DNA of 64,000 nt, taken from Gemmatimonadota bacterium. Its GTDB lineage: Bacteria; Gemmatimonadota; Gemmatimonadetes; Gemmatimonadales; Gemmatimonadaceae. The stretch lies in contig JAPLKS010000022.1 in NCBI GenBank assembly GCA_026387915.1, positions 291,419 to 355,418 of the forward strand, written 5' to 3'. Numbering within the stretch: position 1 is the stretch's first letter; each line of letters starts with the position of its first letter. The notes beneath the pieces were generated by a model. It saw nothing but the letters and a program-made list of their open reading frames with translations, searched no databases and had not been told where the DNA came from. Made by a program: the position numbers and the translations under genes. Shown here piece by piece: positions 44,018 to 52,229 of this stretch.

Positions 44018-45382
44018 ATGTCCCTGCTACGACGTCTCTTCGCCACCGGTATGCTCGCCCTCGTGCCTGCCATCGCCGGCGCACAGGCCAAGAAACTGAG
44101 CGTACCCTTCGTCCTCGACACCCTCCCGAACGGGCTCACGCTCATCGTGCACGAGGACCACTCCACCCCGGTGGTCACCACCAATGTCTGGTTCCACGTC
44201 GGCTCTGGGGACGAAAAGCCGGGGCGCACAGGCTTTGCCCACCTGTTTGAGCACCTGATGTTCATGGGCTCCAAGAACGCGGAATACCCGCAGTTCGACC
44301 GCCTCCTCGAAGCGGCCGGAGCCAACAACAACGGGTCCACCACCGAAGACCGCACCAACTACTACGAAAGCGGTCCGAGCTCGTCGTTGCCCCTCATGAT
44401 TTGGCTCGAAGCCGACCGCATGGGCTGGCTTCTGCCAACCATGGACAAGCCAAAAGTCGATCTGCAGCGCGACGTCGTAAAGAATGAACGCCGGCAAAGC
44501 TACGAAAACCAACCCTATGGTTTAGTCGCCGACTTCGAGCCCAAGCTCATGTATCCGGCCACGCATCCGTACAGCTGGCCCGTCATTGGATCCATGGCCG
44601 ACCTCTCCGCCGCGTCGGTGGACGACGTCAAGGCATTTTTCCGTCAGTACTACGCGCCCAACAACGCTACGCTCGTGGTGGCCGGGGATGTGAACGCCGT
44701 CGAAGTCAAAGCGCTCGTCCGCAAGTATTTCACGGAGATTCCGCGCGGCCCCAATATCGAACGCCCCGCGCCGACGCCGTTCACGGTCCACGACACCGTG
44801 CTCACACTCGAAGACCGTGTGCAGCTTCCGCGTCTCTATCTGGAGTGGCACACCGTCAAGGGTTGGCACGGCGACGATGCCGCACTCCAGATCGCCGCTA
44901 CAGTACTCGCGGGATCGCGCACCGCACGCCTCACCCAAGCGCTGGTGTACAACGGCGAACTCGCCACGAATGTCTTCGCCCGCCAAGACGGTAAACGTCT
45001 CGACGGTGATTTTTCGATCGTCGCCACCGCGCGGCCAGGCAAGGGACTCGACACCCTGCGAACGGTCGTGGACGCCGAAGTGCGAAAACTCGCCAGTGAC
45101 GGCCCCTCCGCCCGCGAGCTCGAGCAAGCCAAGAACGCCATCGAAGCCAACTTCCTCCGCAGCATTGAATCCGTAGGCGGCAAGGCCGATCAGCTCAATG
45201 AGTACTACTACCAGACCGGCAAGCCCGATTCCTTCCAGGCCGATCTTGATCGCTACCGCAACGTGACGGCCGCTGACGTCCAGCGCGTCCTCAAGAAATA
45301 TTTGCAAACCAATCGGGTGATGATTTCTGTCGTCCCGCAGGGAAAACCGGAACTCGCCGCGAAGAAGGGGGTGGCTCAGTGA
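44018..45382 (+). CDS. Secreted M16 zinc peptidase, catalytic member of a pair
   Basis: 454 residues with a signal peptide ending AIAGAQ. The inverted zinc motif HLFEH (His75, Glu78, His79) lies in TGFAHLFEHLMFMGS, with the distal Glu in VVKNERRQSYEN. M16B peptidases form a clamshell of an active and an inactive subunit and degrade small peptides. The following gene overlaps by four bases and encodes such a partner. Both carry signals, so they probably assemble in the periplasm. The C-terminal half has the second M16 domain (PRLYLEWHTVKGWHGDDAA). Confidence 0.92.
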   Translation: MSLLRRLFATGMLALVPAIAGAQAKKLSVPFVLDTLPNGLTLIVHEDHSTPVVTTNVWFHVGSGDEKPGRTGFAHLFEHLMFMGSKNAEYPQFDRLLEAAGANNNGSTTEDRTNYYESGPSSSLPLMIWLEADRMGWLLPTMDKPKVDLQRDVVKNERRQSYENQPYGLVADFEPKLMYPATHPYSWPVIGSMADLSAASVDDVKAFFRQYYAPNNATLVVAGDVNAVEVKALVRKYFTEIPRGPNIERPAPTPFTVHDTVLTLEDRVQLPRLYLEWHTVKGWHGDDAALQIAATVLAGSRTARLTQALVYNGELATNVFARQDGKRLDGDFSIVATARPGKGLDTLRTVVDAEVRKLASDGPSARELEQAKNAIEANFLRSIESVGGKADQLNEYYYQTGKPDSFQADLDRYRNVTAADVQRVLKKYLQTNRVMISVVPQGKPELAAKKGVAQ

Positions 45383-46824
45383 TCCGCCGCACGCTGTTTT
45401 TTTTCGCCGTGCTTCCGGTCATCGCCGGCGCACAAACCAAGAACGCGCCGGTCCTCGACCGCACCATTGTTCCCGCGCTCGGCAAAACACCCACGCTACA
45501 CCTGCCGTCCGTCCAGAAATCGTCGCTCGCAAACGGCGTCGCTATCCAGCTCGTCGGCCAACACGAAGTTCCACTCGTGCAGCTCTCGCTGGTCATCACC
45601 GGCGGATCGCGACTCGATCACGACGCACCAGGCATGGCGGCATTCACCTCGCGCATGCTCACCGAAGGTGCGGGAAGCCGTGACGCGAATGCGCTACAAA
45701 GCGAACTCGCTTTCCTCGGCGCCCAACTCAATGCGTCCGCTGGAACTGATTACTTCAGCATCACGCTCAACGTTCCCAAGCGATCGCTCGCCTCCGCCCT
45801 CGATCTCATGGCAGATGTGGCGCTGCGCCCGGCGTTCCGCGCCAACGACGTACGCAAGCAGCGCGACTTGCTACTCGCGCAGATTCTCCAACGCAAAGAC
45901 CAGCCCACGCAGGTGGCCGCGCTGGCGTTCGATAAACTGATGTATCCAGCCGGACATCCGTATCACGCACCGGCCTCCGGTGATTCCGCCACGGTCGCCT
46001 CTCTCGACAGCGCCAAGGTTCGCACCTTCTACGCGGCGGCGTTTATTCCGTCACGGGCGTCATTCACGGTCGTTGGAGATATCGCGTCCGCTGAACTCAC
46101 GCCGCTCCTCGCCGCACGGTTCGGCGCTTGGAAGGGCGGGGCGGCCACACTCGACATCACGCCGGTTACCACGACCGCCGTGACCAACGACAAGGTCAAG
46201 ATCTATCTCATCGACAAACCTGGCGCCGCCCAATCGGTGATCTACGTTGGCGCCCCTGGTGTCGATCGCCACAGCCCAGACTATCCGGCGCTGACGGTCA
46301 TGAACACCATCCTCGGCGGCTCCTTCTCGTCGCGCCTCAACTCCAATCTTCGCGAAACGAAGGGATATACGTACGGCATTAGTTCAAACTTCCGGTGGGC
46401 GCCCATTCCCGGGCCGTTCGCCGTGTCGTCCTCCGTGCGCACGAATGTCACCGACAGTTCGTTGGTGGAGATCTTCAACGAACTGCGCGCCATTCGCGAT
46501 ACGCCGCTCGACGCGACGGAGCTGAGTCGCGCCAAGAACTATGTGGCGCTCGCGCTTCCGGCGCGCTTCGAAACCAACGCGCAAATCGCCGGACAGTTGG
46601 TGAGCCTCGCCTCGTTTGGGCTTCCCTTGGCGTCCGTCTCCGAGCTCGGCCCCAGGCTACTCGCGGTCACGTCTGCCGATGTGCAACGCGTCGCGCGGCA
46701 GTATGTGCCCATCGACCGTTTCACCATTGTCATCGTCGGAGATCTCGCCAAAGTGCGCCCTGGGATCGACGCGCTACACCTTGGTGAGGTGACAGTACTC
46801 GACGTTGCCGCTGTGTTGCGATAG
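45379..46824 (+). CDS. M16 peptidase-like protein lacking the zinc motif (partner subunit)
   Basis: 481 residues from a GTG overlapping the stop of the catalytic partner. Signal peptide (FFFAVLPVIAGAQ). The alignment position of HxxEH reads FTSRMLTEG, so it cannot bind zinc. The family glycine-rich/arginine-tyrosine region needed in the inactive subunit is present (GGSFSSRLNSNLRETKGYTYG). Together these fit the two-chain M16B arrangement in which the non-catalytic chain closes the active-site chamber. Confidence 0.9.
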   Translation: MIRRTLFFFAVLPVIAGAQTKNAPVLDRTIVPALGKTPTLHLPSVQKSSLANGVAIQLVGQHEVPLVQLSLVITGGSRLDHDAPGMAAFTSRMLTEGAGSRDANALQSELAFLGAQLNASAGTDYFSITLNVPKRSLASALDLMADVALRPAFRANDVRKQRDLLLAQILQRKDQPTQVAALAFDKLMYPAGHPYHAPASGDSATVASLDSAKVRTFYAAAFIPSRASFTVVGDIASAELTPLLAARFGAWKGGAATLDITPVTTTAVTNDKVKIYLIDKPGAAQSVIYVGAPGVDRHSPDYPALTVMNTILGGSFSSRLNSNLRETKGYTYGISSNFRWAPIPGPFAVSSSVRTNVTDSSLVEIFNELRAIRDTPLDATELSRAKNYVALALPARFETNAQIAGQLVSLASFGLPLASVSELGPRLLAVTSADVQRVARQYVPIDRFTIVIVGDLAKVRPGIDALHLGEVTVLDVAAVLR

Positions 46825-46832
46825 GCTTACAC

Positions 46833-47741
46833 ATGTCCACACCGGTTCGCATCGCATTTCAGGGGGAGCTAGGGGCCTTTAGTGAGGAGGCCATTCTCCA
46901 GTTGTGGGGCAGCGATGTTGAACCGGTGCCGCAGCGGGAATTTCGTGACGTGGTCAGCGCTCTTCGCAGCGGAAGCGTCGACCGCGCCATCCTCCCGCTT
47001 GAAAATACCATTGTCGGCTCCGTACAGGCGAGCCACGACGCCATTGACGCGCATGACGATCTTTTTGCGATCGCCGAGACGGTGGTCGCGGTCCATCACT
47101 GCCTGCTCGGACCACCCGGCGCGCGCTTTGAACAAGTTACCAACGTCTTCAGTCATCCCGTTGCGCTTGCGCAATGCGGCGGGTTCTTCGCACAACACTC
47201 ACGGCTCGATGTGCATGCCGTGTACGACACGGCCGGAGCGGCGCTCGATGTGTCGAACCTTGCGGATCCCACTTTTGCGGCGGTGGCCAGTCGCAACTCC
47301 GCAGAGCGCTATCATCTGGATATTTTGAAGGCCGATATCGAAGACCGGCACGATAATCAGACGCGCTTTATTGCGTTCGCGCGCGAACCGTTGCCCCTGC
47401 CGCCGTTGACGCCGGCGCGCACGATGCTCCTGCTCACGACCACCGATGTTCCGGGGGCGCTGCTACAGGCGCTGGCGCCGCTCGCCTCACACGGCATCAA
47501 TATGCGGCGCATCGAAACGCGCCCCACCGGTAATCCGTGGAGTTATCGATTCTTTGTCGAGTTCGACCATCAGGTCGGCGACGAAGACGTCAACGCCGTT
47601 ATTGGTGAGATTGCCGACCACGCGCGCGCCGTCCGCGTGGTGGGCACATACCCGCGCTGGGAAGCAGGTCGGCGCGGCAGCATAGGCTGGAAGTCCGGGG
47701 ATCTCCCCCCAGACGTCAGCGACTCCGCCAGCGACGCTTAG
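46833..47741 (+). CDS. pheA: Prephenate dehydratase
   Basis: 302 residues. The catalytic domain starts IAFQGELGAFSEEAI and holds PLENTIVGSV and the active-site Thr in NQTRFIAF (TRF motif). A C-terminal ACT domain (LLLTTTDVPGALLQAL, then RIETRPTGNPWSYRFFVEF) is the Phe-binding regulatory site. It converts prephenate to phenylpyruvate for phenylalanine synthesis. There is no chorismate mutase domain. It follows the M16 pair by 8 bp and so may share their transcript. Its stop overlaps the queF stop on the other strand. Confidence 0.94.
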   Translation: MSTPVRIAFQGELGAFSEEAILQLWGSDVEPVPQREFRDVVSALRSGSVDRAILPLENTIVGSVQASHDAIDAHDDLFAIAETVVAVHHCLLGPPGARFEQVTNVFSHPVALAQCGGFFAQHSRLDVHAVYDTAGAALDVSNLADPTFAAVASRNSAERYHLDILKADIEDRHDNQTRFIAFAREPLPLPPLTPARTMLLLTTTDVPGALLQALAPLASHGINMRRIETRPTGNPWSYRFFVEFDHQVGDEDVNAVIGEIADHARAVRVVGTYPRWEAGRRGSIGWKSGDLPPDVSDSASDA

Positions 47742-48145
47742 CGCGCGCGGCGCTTCGGCGCGCGGTACGTCGCGGTGATCACGGACTTGATCCCGCCGCG
47801 CACGTTGAAATCGCCAACCACGGTCATCTGTTTCGGCTTCACGGCCACCGAGAGGTCGTCGAGAATGCGATTGACAACACGTTCGTAAAAGATACCGTCG
47901 TTGCGGAAACTCCATAGATACAACTTCAGGCTCTTGAGCTCCACGCAGACGCGAGCGGGCGTGTAGGTGATGTTGATCGTCGCAAAATCCGGCGCGCCAC
48001 CTTCCAACAACTCCAACTCCTTGGCATCACTCTCAATGCCGCCCATCGGGCAGAGCGACGTAAACTCCGGGCACGTCATAAAGATTTCGTAATCCCGCTT
48101 GGGATACGGATTGGGAAACGTTTCGAGCAGCTCGGGCTTGGGCAT
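47738..48145 (-). CDS. queF: NADPH-dependent 7-cyano-7-deazaguanine reductase QueF, atypical
   Basis: 135 residues, a single-domain (type I) QueF. QueF reduces preQ0 to preQ1 for queuosine in tRNA. The QueF motif is present as ELKSLKLY, the nucleophile is Cys32 in FTSLCP and the acid is probably Asp53 in PDFATI. Two oddities: Cys and Asp are 21 residues apart where B. subtilis has 7, owing to an inserted GGIESDAKELELLEGG-type stretch. Also, the pocket His-Glu pair of known enzymes (FHE) reads FYE. It follows the rhomboid gene by 6 bp and ends the long minus-strand gene run. Confidence 0.9.
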   Translation of the reverse strand: MPKPELLETFPNPYPKRDYEIFMTCPEFTSLCPMGGIESDAKELELLEGGAPDFATINITYTPARVCVELKSLKLYLWSFRNDGIFYERVVNRILDDLSVAVKPKQMTVVGDFNVRGGIKSVITATYRAPKRRAR

Positions 48146-48151
48146 GGAGAC

Positions 48152-49126
48152 TCAGTTGCTGTTTGGAGATTGACGATCAGGGCGCCCGTCACGGGCACCA
48201 CCATCGCGAAGTTTACGCGCGGCCTCATCGAGCCACGCGCGCTCGACGGACGAGAGACTCTCGAGACCTTGTCTTGCAATTTTGTCGAGGAGCCGGTCCA
48301 GCGTCTCCGGCACGGTCTGCGGAGACGGTCCCATCGAACGCGGTTCCGGGTGCGTCGCCTGCTCCGACTGTTCGTTCGGCGGCCTGTCATCCCGTGCCGA
48401 ACGCGCGCGCGGCGGAACTCGACGTGACTGCCTCGGTACCGCGCGCGGCATATCCTCGTCCGCGTCATCTGGTAGGGCACTCACACTCTGCCGCAGACGT
48501 TCGATCACCGCCGGTGCCACGGCGCGAAGCGCAATCCACGCCGCCGCCGCGCCACCAGCGTGCGCCAGATATCCGAGACCGGTTCCAACCTCCGTCGAGG
48601 AAACCCCGTCCAGGAGCAGAATGCCGCCCATCAACGCTGCCAACCACCGAACTGTGGTCGGTACCATGCCAAACAGGTGCGTGGGCTCACGCCCCCAAAA
48701 ATGGGAATACGCCACCATCACACCTAACGTCGGAGCGGTGGATCCAATCAATGTGGCCGTAGCAGAGCCGCCGACGAGATGGGTAAACCATCCGCCGAGC
48801 GCGGCGATGATATAGAAGCGTGTGAACGCCCACGCCCCCCACCGTGCTTCCAATCTCGGCCCAAACAACCAGAGCACGTACCCGTTGAGGATAAGGTGCC
48901 AGGCGCCGGTGTGCACGAGCGTGAAGGTGAGAATGGTCCACCACTGCGCGGCGAAGGTCGACGCCGAAAACCCGAGCACCCGCTGCACGTCCGCAGGCGC
49001 GAGAATCGTGTCCTGTAACACGACCACCGCGGTGGCCGCGAGCAGGAACAGCTGCACCGCCGTCGTCATGCGCGGGACTGGCATCACATCCGGCACGACG
49101 CGCTCCGCGTCCGGCAGATCGGTCAT
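48152..49126 (-). CDS. Rhomboid-family membrane protein with altered serine motif
   Basis: 324 residues. Six-helix rhomboid fold: helix-1 region at ~25-40, then a typical HxxxN (His77, Asn81) in AWHLILNGYVLWLFG, and catalytic His189 in YLAHAGGAAAAW. The serine motif GxSG aligns with GSTA (128-131), placing Thr130 at the nucleophile. The C-terminal ~120 residues are cytosolic, basic/Pro-rich, and end with LLDKIARQGLESLSSVERA, a segment common in bacterial rhomboids. The protein may be a pseudoprotease or use Thr or the shifted Ser129. Overlaps the QueE-like gene by four bases. Confidence 0.85.
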   Translation of the reverse strand: MTDLPDAERVVPDVMPVPRMTTAVQLFLLAATAVVVLQDTILAPADVQRVLGFSASTFAAQWWTILTFTLVHTGAWHLILNGYVLWLFGPRLEARWGAWAFTRFYIIAALGGWFTHLVGGSATATLIGSTAPTLGVMVAYSHFWGREPTHLFGMVPTTVRWLAALMGGILLLDGVSSTEVGTGLGYLAHAGGAAAAWIALRAVAPAVIERLRQSVSALPDDADEDMPRAVPRQSRRVPPRARSARDDRPPNEQSEQATHPEPRSMGPSPQTVPETLDRLLDKIARQGLESLSSVERAWLDEAARKLRDGGARDGRPDRQSPNSN

Positions 49127-49785
49127 CGCAGTCCCGTGGGCGGCGGCAAGCGCAGAGCCAGTGCACTGTTCGCGTGTGTGGCCATCGCCTGCTCAAGGAG
49201 GGTCCCCCATCGGCGATCGAGCGAGAGGGATTCTCCAATCGTCATCGTCGGGTGAATCGTCACGTGCGCGCTGGCACTGGCCGCGTGTGCACGTTCGATG
49301 AGCCGAAGGAGTTGACCATCGCTCGTGTCGTCGCGCGGGCAGAGCACCAACGCATGTGCGCAACCGGCGGCCGCGGCGGCCGCGATGGTCGCCAGCGCAC
49401 TGGTAAGTGCCGCATCGGATCCACTGAAATCAACCGTGACCTGCGTCATCGCGAGGTGCGGCGCGAGCACTGTGAGCGCCTCCGGGCGTTGACCGTCTGT
49501 ATCGAGCATCACTGGCACGGCGGGTTTCATCGCCCCAAAGGCCGTCAACAAAAACTGGACGTTGCCGAGCGTATCACGACCACCAATGGCGATGGAATGA
49601 AAGCTGGAACGGCTCAGTTGCCGCTCCAGCTCTCGCACGAGCGCCTGGGCGGTATACATCGTCGCCGTCTCCGCTTCGCCAGCGAATCGCACGAACAGCT
49701 GACGACGGCCCACCCACACTCCCTGGGACTGCACGCCAGCCGGGACACCGGCGAGGGCGGCTGAGTTCATCGGCATGTTGGTCAT
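49123..49785 (-). CDS. QueE-like (7-carboxy-7-deazaguanine synthase) protein without iron-sulphur cysteines
   Basis: 220 residues. Residues 18-36 (VQSQGVWVGRRQLFVRFAG) match the QueE N-terminus (IQGEG-x-WVG-x-x-x-x-FVR-x-AG). In QueE this is followed at once by the radical-SAM cluster cysteines. Here the next residues are EAETATMYT and no cysteine occurs until the C-terminal half. The later GGEP motif reads GGRD and the ETNG position reads DTDG. So the fold is probably kept but radical-SAM chemistry cannot occur. It overlaps ddl and the rhomboid gene by four bases each and lies two genes from queF. The relationship is inferred from motif alignment only. Confidence 0.55.
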   Translation of the reverse strand: MTNMPMNSAALAGVPAGVQSQGVWVGRRQLFVRFAGEAETATMYTAQALVRELERQLSRSSFHSIAIGGRDTLGNVQFLLTAFGAMKPAVPVMLDTDGQRPEALTVLAPHLAMTQVTVDFSGSDAALTSALATIAAAAAAGCAHALVLCPRDDTSDGQLLRLIERAHAASASAHVTIHPTMTIGESLSLDRRWGTLLEQAMATHANSALALRLPPPTGLR

Positions 49786-50804
49786 TGCACATCTCCGGTT
49801 CGGCGTCGCAGCGCGAGTTGCACGATTCGGTCACACAACGCGGGAAAGGACACGCCAGCCGCTGCCGCGGCCTGTGGAATCAGACTCAACTCGGTCATCC
49901 CGGGCAGCGTGTTCGCTTCCAGGCAATAGAACATTCCGTCCGCCATCATCCGGAAGTCAATGCGTGCATACCCCGACAGCTTCAGCGCCCGAAACGCTCG
50001 CACGGCCAATTCCTGAACCGTGTGTGATTCGTCCGGCTTAAGCGCTGCTGGAAATTCTTCGCGGGCCATGCCGGCCGTGTATTTGCATTCGTAATCGTAA
50101 ATTTCGTGCGCCGGAATGATCTCGCCCACCGGCAACGCGAGATCCCCAAGAATACCGACGGTCAGTTCACGCCCAGGAATAAACCGCTCAATCATCACTT
50201 CATCATCATAGAGTCGCGCTTCGGCGATCGCCGGCTGCAGCGCGGCACGCTCCTTCACCAGCGTCAACCCAACGGTCGAGCCCTGTTTGGAGGGCTTTAC
50301 AATCACCGGCAATCCGAGCGTGGCAAGGATCGCATCATCCGTCGCCGGCGCCATGAGCCAGTCGGCCGTCGGGACGTCATGCTGACGAAACAGATGCTTC
50401 GTGAGATCCTTATCCATCGCAAGCGCGCTGGCCAGATGACCACTTCCAGTGTATGGCACGCCGGTTAAGTCGAGGAGCGCCTGAATCGTCCCATCCTCGC
50501 CTTGCCCGCCGTGCAATCCGAGAAACACCACGTCGGCATCGCTCGGCGCCGGAAGGCGACCGACAACGGCCGGCAGTGCTTCAACGGAAAGTTTTGCGAG
50601 TGCTTCGAGCTCTGGCGGCAGGGTCTTCATCACACCGCCAGACAGCATGGCGGCTTCCTCCGCCATGCTCAATACACCGCTCGCGGTGTCCACCGCGGTC
50701 ACCGTGTGCCCACACGACCGCAACGCCTGCGCCACGCGAAGACCGGACGCCAACGACACGTCGCGCTCCGATGATGTGCCGCCCAACAACACGGTGATCC
50801 GCAC
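49782..50804 (-). CDS. ddl: D-alanine--D-alanine ligase
   Basis: 340 residues. The N-terminal GGTSSERDVSLASG, the LHGGQGEDGTIQALL turn and GHLASALAMDKDLTK are typical of Ddl. Also present: the ATP-grasp strands LPVIVKPSKQGSTVGLT and ARIDFRMMADGMFYCLEANT, and the metal site EANTLPGMTELS. It joins two D-alanines for peptidoglycan precursors. It sits in the minus-strand run immediately after cystathionine beta-synthase (1-bp gap), away from other murein genes. Confidence 0.95.
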   Translation of the reverse strand: MRITVLLGGTSSERDVSLASGLRVAQALRSCGHTVTAVDTASGVLSMAEEAAMLSGGVMKTLPPELEALAKLSVEALPAVVGRLPAPSDADVVFLGLHGGQGEDGTIQALLDLTGVPYTGSGHLASALAMDKDLTKHLFRQHDVPTADWLMAPATDDAILATLGLPVIVKPSKQGSTVGLTLVKERAALQPAIAEARLYDDEVMIERFIPGRELTVGILGDLALPVGEIIPAHEIYDYECKYTAGMAREEFPAALKPDESHTVQELAVRAFRALKLSGYARIDFRMMADGMFYCLEANTLPGMTELSLIPQAAAAAGVSFPALCDRIVQLALRRRTGDVQ

Positions 50805-50805
50805 G

Positions 50806-52200
50806 TTAGCGCGCCATGAGGTGATGGAGCATGTCGCTGCGGGTCACGATGCCCACTATCTGTGCGTCGCGCCGGACGAGAACCGCAGGATTCGATTTCG
50901 ACAGCAGCTTCACGACCGCATCCAACGGTTGATCGGCGCCGACGACCGGGAACGGGGAATCCATCGCGTCGCTCACCGGCTCGTCGAGCAGCTTCACATC
51001 TTCGAGGGCCTTGGCACTGAGCGCGCTTTCACTCACCGACCCAACGCAGTTGGCCCCTTCCATCACCGGAAGCTGGCTCACGTTGTGCAGGCTCATCATG
51101 CGCATGGCTTGCCGCACCGTCGCGGTTGGCGCAACACCGACCACGGTCCCTGGTGCTCCATCCTGCTTTCCTTCAACCAGCTGCGACAGCGTCACGCGCT
51201 CTGGTTCAAGCATCTGATTTTCGCGCAGCCATTCGTCGTTGTACACCTTCGACAAATACCGCTCGCCCGTATCGCACAGAATGGTCACTACGAGGGCGTT
51301 CGGGTCATTCACGCGGCGCGCAACATTCAGCGCAGCGTGCGCAATCAGCCCCGCCGATCCACCGACGAACAATCCTTCTTCGCGCGTGAGACGGCGCGCC
51401 ATCGCAAAGGCATCGCGGTCGCTCACGGTTTGAAATTCATCAATCAGCGACATATCCAACGTGCCGGGAATCTTGTCCTGGCCTATCCCTTCAACCTTGT
51501 ACGGCGCGCCCTCGGGCTTGCTCGTGCCCTGGCTCCGCCAATACTCCGTCAAAATCGATCCGGTGGGGTCCGCGCCGACAATCTGAATCTTCGGATTTTT
51601 CGATTTGAGATAACGCCCCACGCCTGTGAGTGTGCCGCCCGTTCCGGCGCCTCCCACAAAGTGCGTGATCTTCCCTTCCGTCTGCTCCCACAACTCTGGC
51701 CCCGTCGTCGCAAAATGCGCGTCCGGGTTGGCTTGATTGTAGAACTGGTTCGCGAGAATCGCATTGGGTGTTTCCGCCGCGATCCGCTTCGCCATCATCG
51801 TGTAGCTATCCGGATGATCCGGCGGCACCGCCGTCGGCGTAATGATCACCTCGGCGCCAAACGCCTTGAGCAGGCGCACTTTTTCTTGCGACATTTTGTC
51901 GGGCATCGTGAAGATGCACTTGTATCCCTTGAGCACGGCGGCGATGGCCAGGCCAACGCCGGTGTTCCCACTCGTGCCTTCCACAATCGTACCGCCCGGC
52001 TTCAGCGATCCGTCACGTTCGGCCGCCTCAATGATCGGCAGTCCAATTCGATCTTTGACCGATCCGCCCGGATTGAAGAACTCCGCTTTGCCGAACACGG
52101 GCGTGGCAATCCCTTTGGTCACGCGGTTCAGCCGAATCAGCGGCGTCCATCCGACGGTCTCAAGGACCGTGTCGTACACTTTAAGATCGTGGCGAGTCAT
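50806..52200 (-). CDS. cbs: Cystathionine beta-synthase
   Basis: 464 residues: a PLP fold-type II catalytic domain (1-~325) and two C-terminal CBS domains (~340-464). The PLP lysine is Lys49 in GGSVKDRI; phosphate-binding and substrate loops TSGNTGVG and GTGGTLTGVG are present. It condenses serine with homocysteine, starting transsulfuration to cysteine. The CBS pair may bind S-adenosylmethionine or nucleotides. There is no N-terminal heme domain. The CBS part distinguishes it from simple cysteine synthases, though sulphide-using activity cannot be excluded. Confidence 0.92.
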   Translation of the reverse strand: MTRHDLKVYDTVLETVGWTPLIRLNRVTKGIATPVFGKAEFFNPGGSVKDRIGLPIIEAAERDGSLKPGGTIVEGTSGNTGVGLAIAAVLKGYKCIFTMPDKMSQEKVRLLKAFGAEVIITPTAVPPDHPDSYTMMAKRIAAETPNAILANQFYNQANPDAHFATTGPELWEQTEGKITHFVGGAGTGGTLTGVGRYLKSKNPKIQIVGADPTGSILTEYWRSQGTSKPEGAPYKVEGIGQDKIPGTLDMSLIDEFQTVSDRDAFAMARRLTREEGLFVGGSAGLIAHAALNVARRVNDPNALVVTILCDTGERYLSKVYNDEWLRENQMLEPERVTLSQLVEGKQDGAPGTVVGVAPTATVRQAMRMMSLHNVSQLPVMEGANCVGSVSESALSAKALEDVKLLDEPVSDAMDSPFPVVGADQPLDAVVKLLSKSNPAVLVRRDAQIVGIVTRSDMLHHLMAR

Positions 52201-52229
52201 GGGAGGCGTGGGTCGGGGAGACCGGAAAG

